This document shows, one piece after another, positions 16,448 to 25,391 of a stretch of 64,000 nt of DNA. Below the pieces are notes generated by a model. That model did not search any database. It worked only from the letters and a program-made list of their open reading frames with translations, and was not told the DNA's origin. Position numbers and translations under genes: made by a program. Location: NCBI GenBank assembly GCA_963787415.1, contig CAWBCO010000001.1, positions 124,001 through 188,000 on the forward strand, read 5' to 3'. Source of the stretch: CAVUWL01 sp963787415. Lineage in GTDB: Bacteria > Actinomycetota > Thermoleophilia > Solirubrobacterales > 70-9. Each line of letters begins with the position of its first letter. The stretch's first letter is position 1.

Positions 16448-17119
16448 CTAGACGTATGGTCCGACTGGGTATTCGATTTTCTGTTTGACGCCGAATAGCC
16501 CGGCAAGCTGACGCAGGGCAGCGGCCTCAAACGTCCAGGCACTGGAGCCGGCCGTCGCCGTCGCCTTCTCTTCGGCGGCGGCGGTAGCGCAATGAACGCC
16601 TTCCATCGCGACCCAGATGGCTTTCATGTGGAAGAACTCATCGGAGTGTTCGATGTGTGCTTCTTCCAAGAGCTTGGCGACATGGGCGACTGCGGCGCGT
16701 TTTCCTTTGCTGACTTTCCCCTTCAGGCCCTTGGTAAACGTGATCCAGCCGGGAACCGTGTGGGTGTTGAACTCGCCGTACACTTCATCGACCGTGCGCA
16801 GGATCTGAGCGACGGCTTCGCGCAGCCCGTTCTCGCCCAGTTCGCGTGCTTCGCCGGATTCGCGTTCGACACCTTCGCAGCGTTCGAGATCTGCGCCATA
16901 GACGGAGGTCGCGAACATGTCGTTAAATTCGCCGTTGAGCTCTTGGCCGATCGTGTTGTGGACGAGAATCATGCCCGAGATCGACTGCTGCGGCGACAGG
17001 GTCCTGGGCCGGGCGTGGGCACTCGCACCGGTGGCGAAGGCCAAGGCCACCCAGGCGAGAACACCAAGCGCCATCGCCGTGCGATTTCCCACTGAGTCGG
17101 CCGGGCGGAGCTCGCGCAT
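16448..17119 (-). CDS. Secreted or membrane-anchored protein of unknown function
   Basis: The 223-residue product has an N-terminal hydrophobic segment (MALGVLAWVALAFATGASA, residues about 16-34) that looks like a cleavable signal. The mature part is helical, with 'HNTIGQELNGEFNDMFA' and several Glu/Lys-rich helices, and one Cys pair is possible (Cys81, Cys177). No family is recognised. It is bracketed by outward-facing copies of the dispersed repeat (B after its end, C before its start), so it may travel with them or share their regulation. Confidence 0.65.
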   Translation of the reverse strand: MRELRPADSVGNRTAMALGVLAWVALAFATGASAHARPRTLSPQQSISGMILVHNTIGQELNGEFNDMFATSVYGADLERCEGVERESGEARELGENGLREAVAQILRTVDEVYGEFNTHTVPGWITFTKGLKGKVSKGKRAAVAHVAKLLEEAHIEHSDEFFHMKAIWVAMEGVHCATAAAEEKATATAGSSAWTFEAAALRQLAGLFGVKQKIEYPVGPYV

Positions 17120-17173
17120 CTGCTCAGCTTATCTCTAGCAGTGGAGTTCGGAGTCCCCAAAGGATTAAGCCAG

Positions 17174-17196
17174 AACTTACGGACGGGTCTATAAGT
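17174..17196 (+). repeat. Dispersed 24-bp repeat, copy C (diverged)
   Basis: GAACTTACGGACGGGTCTAT then AAG. It matches copy A over its first 13 bases and differs at a few later positions. It lies 55 bases before the start of the secreted protein gene (minus strand). Confidence 0.5.
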
Positions 17197-17294
17197 GCCC
17201 GCCGAGCTTCGCGGAGTTCCCGTGGGGCATGATTCACTGCTGAAGCGCTCAAGTGCCTTCCGCAATTTGCATGGGAAGCACCGGGGGGGCGCCT

Positions 17295-17465
17295 GTGCAT
17301 CAGGAGCTAGTTGACCTCGCGATTCATTGGGCTGGCGCCTTCATCGTTTATTTTGAGCCGCGGTACCCACAGTTACTCCCCAAAGCGCGGGCGGTGCGGC
17401 TGTTCGATGCGCCGCCCGGTGCGGTCGAGTTCGACTTCGTCCCTGTCTCTCCGTTTTCTCATTAG
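17295..17465 (+). CDS. Possible small protein or gene fragment
   Basis: Fifty-six codons from GTG 17295 (G-rich stretch upstream) to TAG 17465. Pieces such as 'ELVDLAIHWAGAFIVYF' and 'AVRLFDAPPGAVEFDFVPV' read like real protein, but no family is recognised. It could be a remnant of a longer gene. It ends three bases before the convergent P450 stop. Confidence 0.28.
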   Translation: MHQELVDLAIHWAGAFIVYFEPRYPQLLPKARAVRLFDAPPGAVEFDFVPVSPFSH

Positions 17466-17467
17466 CT

Positions 17468-18892
17468 TCAGCTCAGCCGTGCGCGTAAGCGCACCTGGGC
17501 ACCGTGAGCGGGAATCATGGTTACGTTGCGGTGCACCGCCCGCTCGGGTTTGAGATTCTCCGCGGCGAGATCCAGGCGGCGCGCCATTGCCTCCATCACA
17601 ACACGCTGCTCGGCCATTGCCAGCGCCGCACCCAGGCAGCGCCGAATCCCGCCTCCGAAGGGAATCCACGCATACGTCCCAGGCTTCTTCTGCAGCCAGC
17701 GCTCTGGTTTGAATTCAAAGGGCTCGGGATAGAGGTCCTCGCGATGATGGACCAACAAGATACTGATCGCGATCGGAGCGCCGGCTGGCACGGCAAACTC
17801 GCCAAGCCGCCACGGGACGCTGACCCGGCGCCCGATCAGGGGAATCACTGGGCGCGTTCGCATCGCCTCGATGATGGTCGCCTCAATCTGCTTCTCCGCA
17901 CTTTGATTTGCGCGCACCGCGCTGAGCAGGCGTTCATAGGCCTGCGGAGCGCGTAGCAATCGCTCCCAGGTCCATGCCATCGAGTTGGCCGTTGTCTCGT
18001 GTCCTGCCAACACCAGCGTGAGCAGCTCGTCGCGCAGTTCTTTATCGGAAAGGGACTCGCCGCTCTCGGTTCGGGCGAGCAGCAGCAGCGAGAGGATGTC
18101 GCGGCGATCGCTGAGATCCTCCGCCCGCCTGCGCTGGGCCAATAATGCATAGATCGGACGATCAAGAAGCGCCAGACCAGATCGCAGTGGTCCAATAGCC
18201 TCCTCACGACCAACGTGAAGCAGTTCGGTCAGCTGGGCGGTTGGAAGCGTTGACGCGGCCACCAGGCGCTTCACTGTTTGGCGAAGGAGATACTCCGGTG
18301 TACCGGCACCAGGTTTCCCCTCCACGCCGAAGATCCCAGCCATGATCACATCGAGGGTAATAGCCTGCATCCGGGGAGCGAGGGCGAACGCCCGGTCAAG
18401 CGGCCAACGGTCAATCTCGGCTTCGGTGGCATCGGCGATCAAACTCGCATAGTTCTCAATTGCCGCTCCGTGAAAGGAGGGCAAGAGCAGTTTGCGCTGA
18501 CGCATGTGGCGCGGCCCGATCGCCGTTAGGACCGAGTTGGGTCCCAGGATCGGCCGCAGTGGAGATTCGCCGGTCAGTGACGGGGCGAGGTCAGGACTTG
18601 CCGTAAACAGCGAGCGGACGTGGTCGGGATGGCTGGTGATCGTCGGGCCGCCGGGCAGGGTGCTGCGCATCCGAAACACCTCGCCGAGTTCGCGGCGGGC
18701 GCGGAAGACGAACTCGATCTGACGTTGATTGAATCGCAGTAGCTGTATGAGCCGCGGTAATGGGACCGTCGGCGGGGCAGCGAGACGGACTGCTGACTCC
18801 GGATCGATCGGTCCAGCGGGAGAGGGAAGAACCGAGCCAATCAGTTCATCACCCGAGCCATCGACGTCCTCGATCGCGATCACGGTATTCAC
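17468..18892 (-). CDS. Cytochrome P450
   Basis: Heme-thiolate monooxygenase of 474 residues. Visible motifs in order: I-helix 'LAGHETTANS' at about 287-296, K-helix ExxR as 'EAMR', the PERF-type 'PERW', and the heme loop 'FGGGIRRCLG' at about 412-421 with the proximal Cys. The length and 'AWIPFGGG' resemble the mycobacterial CYP135/136-like and eukaryotic-like class that oxidises lipids or terpenes. The start is GTG 18892. No ferredoxin or reductase gene is adjacent, so redox partners must come from elsewhere. The substrate is unknown. Confidence 0.92.
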   Translation of the reverse strand: MNTVIAIEDVDGSGDELIGSVLPSPAGPIDPESAVRLAAPPTVPLPRLIQLLRFNQRQIEFVFRARRELGEVFRMRSTLPGGPTITSHPDHVRSLFTASPDLAPSLTGESPLRPILGPNSVLTAIGPRHMRQRKLLLPSFHGAAIENYASLIADATEAEIDRWPLDRAFALAPRMQAITLDVIMAGIFGVEGKPGAGTPEYLLRQTVKRLVAASTLPTAQLTELLHVGREEAIGPLRSGLALLDRPIYALLAQRRRAEDLSDRRDILSLLLLARTESGESLSDKELRDELLTLVLAGHETTANSMAWTWERLLRAPQAYERLLSAVRANQSAEKQIEATIIEAMRTRPVIPLIGRRVSVPWRLGEFAVPAGAPIAISILLVHHREDLYPEPFEFKPERWLQKKPGTYAWIPFGGGIRRCLGAALAMAEQRVVMEAMARRLDLAAENLKPERAVHRNVTMIPAHGAQVRLRARLS

Positions 18893-18980
18893 GTCACATC
18901 GACAGTGGGCATCTCAATCAGTCTAGGAGTAACAGCGTGAATTTTGTGAAGGCTTCCGACCTTATGGCTAAAGCGCAATC

Positions 18981-19817
18981 ATGGCCGTGATGGGAAGCCG
19001 ACTGCCTAGGATTTGTGGAGCGGTGGCCGTTGTCGGTGTCGCTGTCGGCTTGGCGGCTTGCGGCGCCAGCTCCAGCTCTCCAGCGAGGACTCGGGTGACC
19101 CGCCCAGCCGACTCAGTCGCGCGCACCTCGCTGAGGTCCTCGCGAGTGCCGCGCCGTGGCGGCACCGTGGCGGCACGCTTGCCCCGGGTCCCCACTCTCT
19201 TCGCAAAGCCGGCCACTGCCCGGGCCTTTGCAATTGCCCGCCTCCGTCCCGGAGCCCGGGTATTGCTGTGGCGTGATCCCCACCGGGGGTTCGTCAAAAC
19301 CATTGGACCGCGCACCGAATTTGGCTCGCCCGTCGTGCTCTCGGTGAGCAGAGTTAAAGGCAGCTGGCTCGGGGTCTCCACCGCGGAACTTGGCGATGGG
19401 CGCACCGGCTGGATTCGCCGCAATCCCCGCAAGGTGCAGCTATATTGGACTGAGTACTCCCTCGACGTGAGCCTTGACGCCCGCAGTCTCTCTTTGCGCT
19501 ACGGCGGGCGCAGGGTGGCGCGCTTCTCGGTGACTGTCGGTGGCGCGGGATCTGAAACTCCGCTTGGGCGCTTTGGCATCACCGATGCGCTGCGCTTCGG
19601 CCAGAGTCCCTACTACGGCTGCTGCGCGCTGGCGCTCAGCGGCCGCCAACCGAAGCTACCGCCCGGGTGGATCGGCGGCAACAGAATTGCAATTCACGGC
19701 ACTTTGGGAGCGGTTGGCCGCGCCGAATCAAGTGGCTGCATTCGTGCCACCGATCGCACGATGCGGCTCCTGTTTCGGCTGGTGCCGCTGGGGACGCCGG
19801 TGTTCGTGCGGGAGTAG
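18981..19817 (+). CDS. L,D-transpeptidase (YkuD) lipoprotein
   Basis: Peptidoglycan cross-linking enzyme, probably making 3-3 links. The signal peptide ends in a lipobox ('VGLAAC' at about residue 27), so it is a membrane-anchored lipoprotein. A Ser/Arg-rich linker and an SH3-like segment precede the C-terminal catalytic domain with 'IAIHGT' and 'SSGCIRATDRTM', giving the HxG/SxGCIR signature and the nucleophilic Cys near residue 256. Length 278. It is separated by about 40 bases from pyruvate kinase and may be co-transcribed with it. Confidence 0.9.
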   Translation: MAVMGSRLPRICGAVAVVGVAVGLAACGASSSSPARTRVTRPADSVARTSLRSSRVPRRGGTVAARLPRVPTLFAKPATARAFAIARLRPGARVLLWRDPHRGFVKTIGPRTEFGSPVVLSVSRVKGSWLGVSTAELGDGRTGWIRRNPRKVQLYWTEYSLDVSLDARSLSLRYGGRRVARFSVTVGGAGSETPLGRFGITDALRFGQSPYYGCCALALSGRQPKLPPGWIGGNRIAIHGTLGAVGRAESSGCIRATDRTMRLLFRLVPLGTPVFVRE

Positions 19818-19854
19818 CAGGCGAACCTGGCAGCCCACTGATTAAAGTCGTGTC

Positions 19855-21306
19855 GTGCAAGTCGAACCAGGACAAGAGGGAGACGCAACGGCGAGGCGGA
19901 GAACGAAGATCATTGCCACGATCGGCCCGGCCAGTTGGGACAGCGCGGTTCTCGAGAAGCTGATCGAGGCTGGCGCGGACGTCCTCAGGCTCAACTTCTC
20001 CCACGCAGATCCTGAGCGCCACGCCCACACCGTCGACTCAATCCGAGCGGCCGCCACGCGAGTGGGGCGCGAGGTCGCAATCTTAGGAGATCTACCGGGA
20101 CCCAAGCTGCGGATCGGCGAGCTGCGCGGTGATGTCGCGGAGCTTGAGACCGGGATGCACGTGAGGCTGACTCCGCGTAGCGTCGAGGGTGACCGCGAGA
20201 CGATCCCCGTTTCTTGGCCCGGGGTAACTTCGCTACGCGAGGACGAGCTCGTTTACCTCGCCGATGGGGCGATTCGCCTAAGGGTTAGCGATCGCGAGCA
20301 TGATGAAGAGGTTGAGTGCGAGGTTGAGGTGGGGGGGACACTTTCCTCCCACAAGGGCATAAATGTTCCGGGGGTGGAGGCGGGCCCGGCAGCGACCGAA
20401 GGCGACCTCGGCTGGGTCGAGTTTGCGGTCCGACACGAGCTAGATTTGCTCGCGGTTTCCTTTGTCTCTTCCGCCGCGGACCTCGCCCCAGTGGCAGAGC
20501 GCGTGCGCTCGATGGGTTCCGATATTCCCCTCATTGCCAAGATCGAGAAGCGAGAGGCGGCAGAGAATGCTGCTGAGATAGTGGCGGCGGCAACCGGGGG
20601 AATCATGGTGGCCCGTGGCGATCTCGGGATCGAGCTGCCGCTGGCCCAGGTTCCCGTTGTTCAGAAGCGGTTGATCCGATTGGCGGGCAAGCAGTCCAAA
20701 CCAGCGATCACCGCAACCCAGATGCTCGCTTCGATGGTCAGCGCACGTCGACCAACGCGAGCCGAGGTGACCGACGTGGCGAACGCGATTTATGACGGGA
20801 CCGACGCTGTGATGCTCTCCGAGGAGACGGCGGTGGGTGGGAATCCGGTCGAGGCGGTGCGGGTGATGGATCAGATTGCGCGGGCCACCGAGCCAGATCT
20901 GCGCTACGGAGAGTGGTTGTTCAGCCGTACTGATCAGGCGACCCAGGACGTCGCCGATTCGGTTGCACAAAGCGCCGTGGGAGCGGTCTATCGGCTCGCC
21001 CTGAAGGCGCTGGTTGTGCCGACAACGAGTGGACGCACCGCCCGCTTGGTATCCGCTCACCGACCCAACGTACCGGTGCTTGCGATCTCACCCCGAATCG
21101 AGACGGTTCGTCGCCTCAACCTGCTGTTTGGTGTCACCGCCGTGCTCAGCGAGCATGAGACAGAGCTGCGGGGGTTACTCGATGGCTGTGCTGCGATTGC
21201 AGCTCGCCATCAAATCGCCAAATCCGGCGAGCTGATTGCGATTACCGCTGGCCTTCCAGAGCAGGAGTTGGGCACCAACCTCTTCGAGGTCCACAGGGTT
21301 CCCTGA
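19855..21306 (+). CDS. pyk: Pyruvate kinase
   Basis: Glycolytic enzyme converting phosphoenolpyruvate and ADP to pyruvate and ATP in the cytosol. The 483-residue protein starts at GTG 19855. It has the N-terminal 'TKIIATIGPAS', the B-domain insert, the Mg/PEP site 'PLIAKIEKREA', 'GIMVARGDLGIELP' and the 'ATQMLASM' loop, followed by the regulatory C domain. Length and motif order are standard for the bacterial enzyme. Confidence 0.96.
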   Translation: MQVEPGQEGDATARRRTKIIATIGPASWDSAVLEKLIEAGADVLRLNFSHADPERHAHTVDSIRAAATRVGREVAILGDLPGPKLRIGELRGDVAELETGMHVRLTPRSVEGDRETIPVSWPGVTSLREDELVYLADGAIRLRVSDREHDEEVECEVEVGGTLSSHKGINVPGVEAGPAATEGDLGWVEFAVRHELDLLAVSFVSSAADLAPVAERVRSMGSDIPLIAKIEKREAAENAAEIVAAATGGIMVARGDLGIELPLAQVPVVQKRLIRLAGKQSKPAITATQMLASMVSARRPTRAEVTDVANAIYDGTDAVMLSEETAVGGNPVEAVRVMDQIARATEPDLRYGEWLFSRTDQATQDVADSVAQSAVGAVYRLALKALVVPTTSGRTARLVSAHRPNVPVLAISPRIETVRRLNLLFGVTAVLSEHETELRGLLDGCAAIAARHQIAKSGELIAITAGLPEQELGTNLFEVHRVP

Positions 21307-21391
21307 GCGGGCTTCTATGCAGCTCCGCCGGGCAACCCTGAAGCTTCATCTTGACCTCATCATCGCCACGAAGTCGACGTGGAGGGCGACT

Positions 21392-22039
21392 CTAGTGCGA
21401 GTCTGCTCGACTCCTTGGTTGATCTCGGCCAATCCCAATCCCCTGAAGCAGGGAGAGCATCTGTAGCCCGTACCTGGTGATCTTGCCCTCGTCGTATTCG
21501 CCGTGGCCGAGCGGGACGCCAGCGGCGTTGGCGAAGCCGGTCTCGATCGAGCCGCCAGGCCGAAAGATCGCTATCTGCTCTCCGGCCTTCACCGTTTGGC
21601 CCGCCTGCACCTCTGCTTCAACTCCCTCATAAACGTAAATCTGCTGACCCTCGAGCGGACCCTTCAAAAGCCGGTACAGGACGCCGCCACCTTCCGGCCA
21701 GCCGGGCGCATCGATGGCGATGATCGTTGCTTCCCCGATTGCCGTGATCGGACCGCTGCCGGTGAAGTCAACGCCTTGATCGACGCGACCGGTGACCAGG
21801 TTTGAGCTGAGTCTGAACGGATCGACGTAGCCGTCGAAGCTCGCTCCCGATTGTGCCCTCGCGGCCACTGCGACGTTTGCGCGCTGGGCGCTGTTCGGGG
21901 AAGCCAGCTGAGTGACCAGAGGCGGGGAGCTGGCGGGGGTCGGTGCTGGCGGGGGTTCGCCAGCCTCGGCTATTGGCACGGCAACCGCCGCACCGATCAG
22001 CACCAACATTATCGCCGCGCGCGCGATGGTGATCTTCAA
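21392..22039 (-). CDS. Secreted M23-like (lysostaphin-fold) protein, probably inactive
   Basis: The 215-residue protein has a signal peptide (residues 1-26), a Pro-rich linker and a beta-sheet domain that recalls peptidase M23: 'RVDQGVDFTG', 'AIGEATIIAI', and 'VQAGQTVKAGEQIAIF'. The usual zinc ligands (HxxxD and HxH) are not in place: the Gly-Val-Asp-Phe segment lacks the preceding His and the HxH strand is replaced by 'YEGVEAEV'. It may therefore bind rather than cut peptidoglycan. It is preceded by a long hairpin (22077-22115). Convergent with pyk. Confidence 0.7.
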   Translation of the reverse strand: MKITIARAAIMLVLIGAAVAVPIAEAGEPPPAPTPASSPPLVTQLASPNSAQRANVAVAARAQSGASFDGYVDPFRLSSNLVTGRVDQGVDFTGSGPITAIGEATIIAIDAPGWPEGGGVLYRLLKGPLEGQQIYVYEGVEAEVQAGQTVKAGEQIAIFRPGGSIETGFANAAGVPLGHGEYDEGKITRYGLQMLSLLQGIGIGRDQPRSRADSH

Positions 22040-22076
22040 GCTGGTCTCGCGGATGATCAGCCCGTCGCGGCTATCG

Positions 22077-22115
22077 CGGACACATTCCGCTTCGCTTTTT
22101 GGCGGAATCTGTCCG
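22077..22115 (-). promoter_or_regulatory. Long inverted repeat upstream of the M23-like gene
   Basis: CGGACACATTCCGC (22077-22090) and GCGGAATCTGTCCG (22102-22115) pair in 14 positions with a single C-C mismatch around an 11-base loop. It lies 38-76 bases before the start of the M23-like gene and could be an operator or a structured leader. There is no T-run to make it a simple terminator of the upstream surface-protein gene. Confidence 0.5.
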
Positions 22116-22225
22116 AGCAGCGCTCTCGGTTTTAGTTGGTGATTTCATCGAGGTCGTCCCTCCGCACCCGAACGGTTTCGAATATCGGGTCTAAGCGGAT
22201 CTATCCGGCAACGCGTCCAGCCCCA

Positions 22226-23836
22226 CTATACCGGCAGCTTACGGGCCTTCTTAACACACTTGGCATGGTATCTGCCGTGCTTTTTCTTACACTTCTTAAG
22301 TGCTTTCGCTCGCTTGCCGGTCGGCGCTTTGCCGCTCGGAATGCCCAGAGGAGGGGAGTTTGCATGAACCGTGACGGTTTGAGCGGATGAAGACGACCCT
22401 TCAAAGCTCGCATTGCCCCCATAGCTTGAGGTGATGGTGTGGCTTCCCACAGACGCGTAGCTCAGCGTGCATGTTGCTATCGAGGAAGAGGGACCTTGGG
22501 TGAGTGGCTGTGCCGAGCACGTCCCGATCGGCTGTCCGCCATCGAGGAAGCTCACATTGCCGGGTGGCTCGCCCTGGCCTGGTGTCTTCGACGCTACGGT
22601 GGCGGAATAGGTAACCGCTTCGCCGGTTGCTGGCGTTTGGTTCGTCACGTTCAGTACGGTCGATGTTGCCACCTTTGCCGCTCCGCCGGGGCCGGCGGTA
22701 ACGACCGTCGCGGTAACCCTGCGTGTCGAGTAGTTGATGCGCACAGTCGGCGGAGTTTCACTTTCGCTAAAGCATTTAATTGGAACCGTGGTCCCATCGG
22801 GGATTTCGTTGAATGTACCTGTGATCGACCCAGATCCGGTTGTTTCGACGAGGGTGTCCACATCCCCCGGATTGAGGCTTGGACACCCGCCAAGATTTCC
22901 CCCACTGAGGGTGAGCGTGGCATTGGCAAGATTTACCGCGCCGCTCGAGCTCAGCTGGGAGTAGTCGGTTCCGGCGCCAGTCCCTGATTGGAGGAGGAAG
23001 AGCAGCAATTCGCTGGTTGGGTCGAGCGTCACGCCGCCTTCCACGGCAAGCGTCCCGCCTGGAAGGAATCCGTTGCCAACCTGGATCTCACTTCCCGTCA
23101 CAGAGAGGGGGCCTAGCGTAGAGCTCGGGTTAGCTACCAGGTGAATACCACCACTGAGGCCTACCTCATTTTTGTCATCTCCGTTCAGGGAGCCGCCGGA
23201 GTCGATTTCCACGGTTCCATGACCGCTCGCGGTGATCGCCCCAACCTCTGCTTCCTTGATACCTAGCACCGTGATGTATTCGTTGAAATCGATGCCGAGG
23301 CTGTTTGAGCTGCCCGTTATCGCTTCGACATCCAATTGGGGAATTTCGGAATTACCAACAAGGGACCATGTTTGGGGTGCCCCCAGTGTGATCTGAAGTC
23401 CAAGTTGGGTGCTGGGGAATTCGCCAGAGTTGGGCGATGCATAGACGTTCATTCCTCCACTGCCGAGCGTTATCGGGTTACCGCTGACGCTGTAGCCAAC
23501 GCCATTGTCTATCGAAAGTTTGTCGGCACTTAGGCCGCTGACGTCGTTTTTACTGTGGTAACAAGTCCCGGTGGAAGATCCAAATTCGCAAGCGTGGCTC
23601 GTCAGGGCGGGAAAGGTGAGTTCCCCGACCGCGCCGCTGGGAGCGGCGCTACCTTCCCAATTATCCCCGCTGGACCATTCCGTACCCGCAGCCGCCTCGC
23701 CGCTCCAGGTGTAGTTGGTGAGCGCAGATGCCGTCGCGGGTCCAATGAGAAGTGCCGCTGTGGAGATTAGAGTGGCGAGGACTCCGGCTAGCCGGCGGTG
23801 ATCGAAGACTGCAAAAAGTACCGAGAGCTGCACCAA
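22226..23836 (-). CDS. Large secreted surface protein with Ig-like domain and Lys/Cys-rich tail
   Basis: 536 residues. After a signal peptide (to about residue 38) comes a Gly/Ser/Thr-rich beta-solenoid-like region of about 300 residues, opening with 'NYTWSGEAAAGTEWSSGDNWEG', which resembles the start of autotransporter-type passenger repeats (shown as residues 41-62 in parts). A bacterial Ig-like domain of the Big_3 type follows ('TVLNVTNQTPATGEAVTYSA', 'GSHTITSSYGGNASFEGS'). The C-terminus is the basic motif 'KALKKCKKKHGRYHAKC', then VKKARKLPV, a tail I associate with Solirubrobacterales secreted proteins. It is likely displayed on the cell surface. There is no enzymatic domain. Confidence 0.8.
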   Translation of the reverse strand: MVQLSVLFAVFDHRRLAGVLATLISTAALLIGPATASALTNYTWSGEAAAGTEWSSGDNWEGSAAPSGAVGELTFPALTSHACEFGSSTGTCYHSKNDVSGLSADKLSIDNGVGYSVSGNPITLGSGGMNVYASPNSGEFPSTQLGLQITLGAPQTWSLVGNSEIPQLDVEAITGSSNSLGIDFNEYITVLGIKEAEVGAITASGHGTVEIDSGGSLNGDDKNEVGLSGGIHLVANPSSTLGPLSVTGSEIQVGNGFLPGGTLAVEGGVTLDPTSELLLFLLQSGTGAGTDYSQLSSSGAVNLANATLTLSGGNLGGCPSLNPGDVDTLVETTGSGSITGTFNEIPDGTTVPIKCFSESETPPTVRINYSTRRVTATVVTAGPGGAAKVATSTVLNVTNQTPATGEAVTYSATVASKTPGQGEPPGNVSFLDGGQPIGTCSAQPLTQGPSSSIATCTLSYASVGSHTITSSYGGNASFEGSSSSAQTVTVHANSPPLGIPSGKAPTGKRAKALKKCKKKHGRYHAKCVKKARKLPV

Positions 23837-24563
23837 GAGCCTCCGACCAGACGTAGGGCCACGAATCGTGCGACCCTACCAGTATTGGTCCTCGATTCGC
23901 TCCTCGCCCGCGGCTCCGTTAGACATATAGAACCAGTCGCCGTAATCCTGGCTAGAGTTTCTTTGAACTTGGCTACGCCGGCGCGTGGGTTTCTCGCCTA
24001 ATAAAACCGCCCCTGAGATCGGCGGCTGGAGTTGGGCGCGACCAGCGAGTGGGGCCAGAAGCTCCAGGCGCGTCGCTAGTGAGCAGCCCAGCATCGATGG
24101 TGCGCTGTCGGTGAGCCTTGAGGCATCACCTTGGCGAAATTTCCCTCAGCAGTCACCGGGATGGCGTTCACCAGCCGCAGCCCATCACCGCAGCGGGCTT
24201 CGCGAGCTAGCCCAGAAAGGGTTCGCGGGCTCGCTTCGCCCATACACCCGAACTTTAGTAGCCGGACTGATCGTGGTAAGGGGGAAAGGTGAGGCTGGGC
24301 TTGCACTTGGCGATGCCTCAGAAGCGGCAATCGAGGACCTGGGCCACTGCCAAACAGACGGGCCACAGCATTGGCAATCCGGGACTTGGCGCCGGATAGC
24401 GATCCCACTTGCTTGAGCAGCCTTTCATCGGTCAGCAAATAACTTGTGGTCAAAAGAGGATGTCGAGATCGGCGAGCACTTGTCCGGCTCTGTGTCGGCG
24501 TTGCGTAGATATTCCGACCTTCGAGGCCTTTTCTTCGTCCGCGGGGTCAAGTCCTGTGCCTCG
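23837..24563. other. 727-bp region without a supported gene
   Basis: Two overlapping frames (23985-24416 plus, 24076-24453 minus) are open but unrecognisable and mutually exclusive. The minus frame begins with a natural-looking 'MTTSYLLTDERLLKQVG' and then turns Pro/Arg-rich, so a decayed gene is possible. The promoter of the surface protein should be near 23840-23950. Confidence 0.4.
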
Positions 24564-25391
24564 CTATTTGGATTCTGAGATGCCAGTGCCTGCAGTCTTC
24601 AGCCTTCGCAGCCAACTGCTCGGGCCGATCACAATGCGCGTGCCGGGTCGCATCCAGCGAAGCACTGAGAGCAGGTCGTGCTGGCGCAGGGACACACAAC
24701 CGGCAGTTGGCCCACCGGTTTGCTCGTGCAGGAAGATTCCCGACCCTCGACCATAGATCGGATGGCGATAGTTGAAGTCGATCACGGCGGCATAGCGGTA
24801 GGCGAGCGCGTGGTAGGACCACAGAGCATCATCGGGCGGCGTGCATGGCGTGCGATTGACCCAGCGGTTGTAGTTGGCGCGCGTCTCCGCCCAGCAGGAT
24901 CCCGGGACCAGGCGGCGCCAGCCAAAGCCGGTGACGCCAGGGTTGGGGCGCGAGCCGAAGTCATAGACGAACCCGTAGTCGCCGATTGGGGTCGTGCCGT
25001 CCCCGTCGTGCCTTTGCGCGGGACTGGAGAGACCGTTGTATCCAACCCGGGCCGGCATCGCTCCTCGAACCGTCCGCCAGTGGCCACCCTCAACCTCAAA
25101 GGTGCGGGCGGTGGCGTAGGTGGTGTGCATGTTCGTGGTCGCGATCTCGATAACCCGATCCGCCGCCCTCAGTCCGCGCATTCCACTGGGGCTCACGCCA
25201 GGAGTAATTGCAGCGGAGGCGCCAGAGGCGCAGGATCCTGTGACCCCACCCGCGACCAGGGCGAGGGCGAGCGCGCCACGGGCTCTTCTCAACCAGCGGC
25301 TTCCGCCGCCGCCCTCCCTGGCCAGCCATCCGACAGGCACCAAGGGTCTCGGTTCAGGTGACTTGACGGCGGATTGACGGCCGCGACTCAA
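24564..25391 (-). CDS. Secreted L,D-transpeptidase family (YkuD/ErfK) protein
   Basis: Second YkuD-type enzyme of the window, 275 residues. A membrane segment or signal (residues about 40-62) precedes the catalytic domain: 'DGTTPIGDYGFVYDFG', 'GSGIFLHEQTGG', and 'TAGCVSLRQHDLL', which supplies the His and the SxGCV-type Cys with Thr-Ala in place of the usual Ser. This subgroup is closer to the 'L,D-transpeptidase-like murein' proteins of Streptomyces than to the classical LdtMt enzymes. The role is presumably cell-wall cross-linking or modification. The exact start is uncertain. Confidence 0.85.
   Translation of the reverse strand: MSRGRQSAVKSPEPRPLVPVGWLAREGGGGSRWLRRARGALALALVAGGVTGSCASGASAAITPGVSPSGMRGLRAADRVIEIATTNMHTTYATARTFEVEGGHWRTVRGAMPARVGYNGLSSPAQRHDGDGTTPIGDYGFVYDFGSRPNPGVTGFGWRRLVPGSCWAETRANYNRWVNRTPCTPPDDALWSYHALAYRYAAVIDFNYRHPIYGRGSGIFLHEQTGGPTAGCVSLRQHDLLSVLRWMRPGTRIVIGPSSWLRRLKTAGTGISESK

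Larger units (their letters stand above)
17120..17467. other. Intergenic region with repeat copy C and a doubtful small frame
   Basis: Holds repeat copy C (17174-17196) and the weak 56-codon frame at 17295-17465. The secreted-protein promoter on the minus strand should lie here, but no clear -35/-10 pair was found. Confidence 0.4.

Noticed and set aside
24076..24453. 125-codon minus-strand frame
   Set aside because: Starts plausibly but turns low complexity and basic, with an alternative plus-strand frame over the same DNA; no family.
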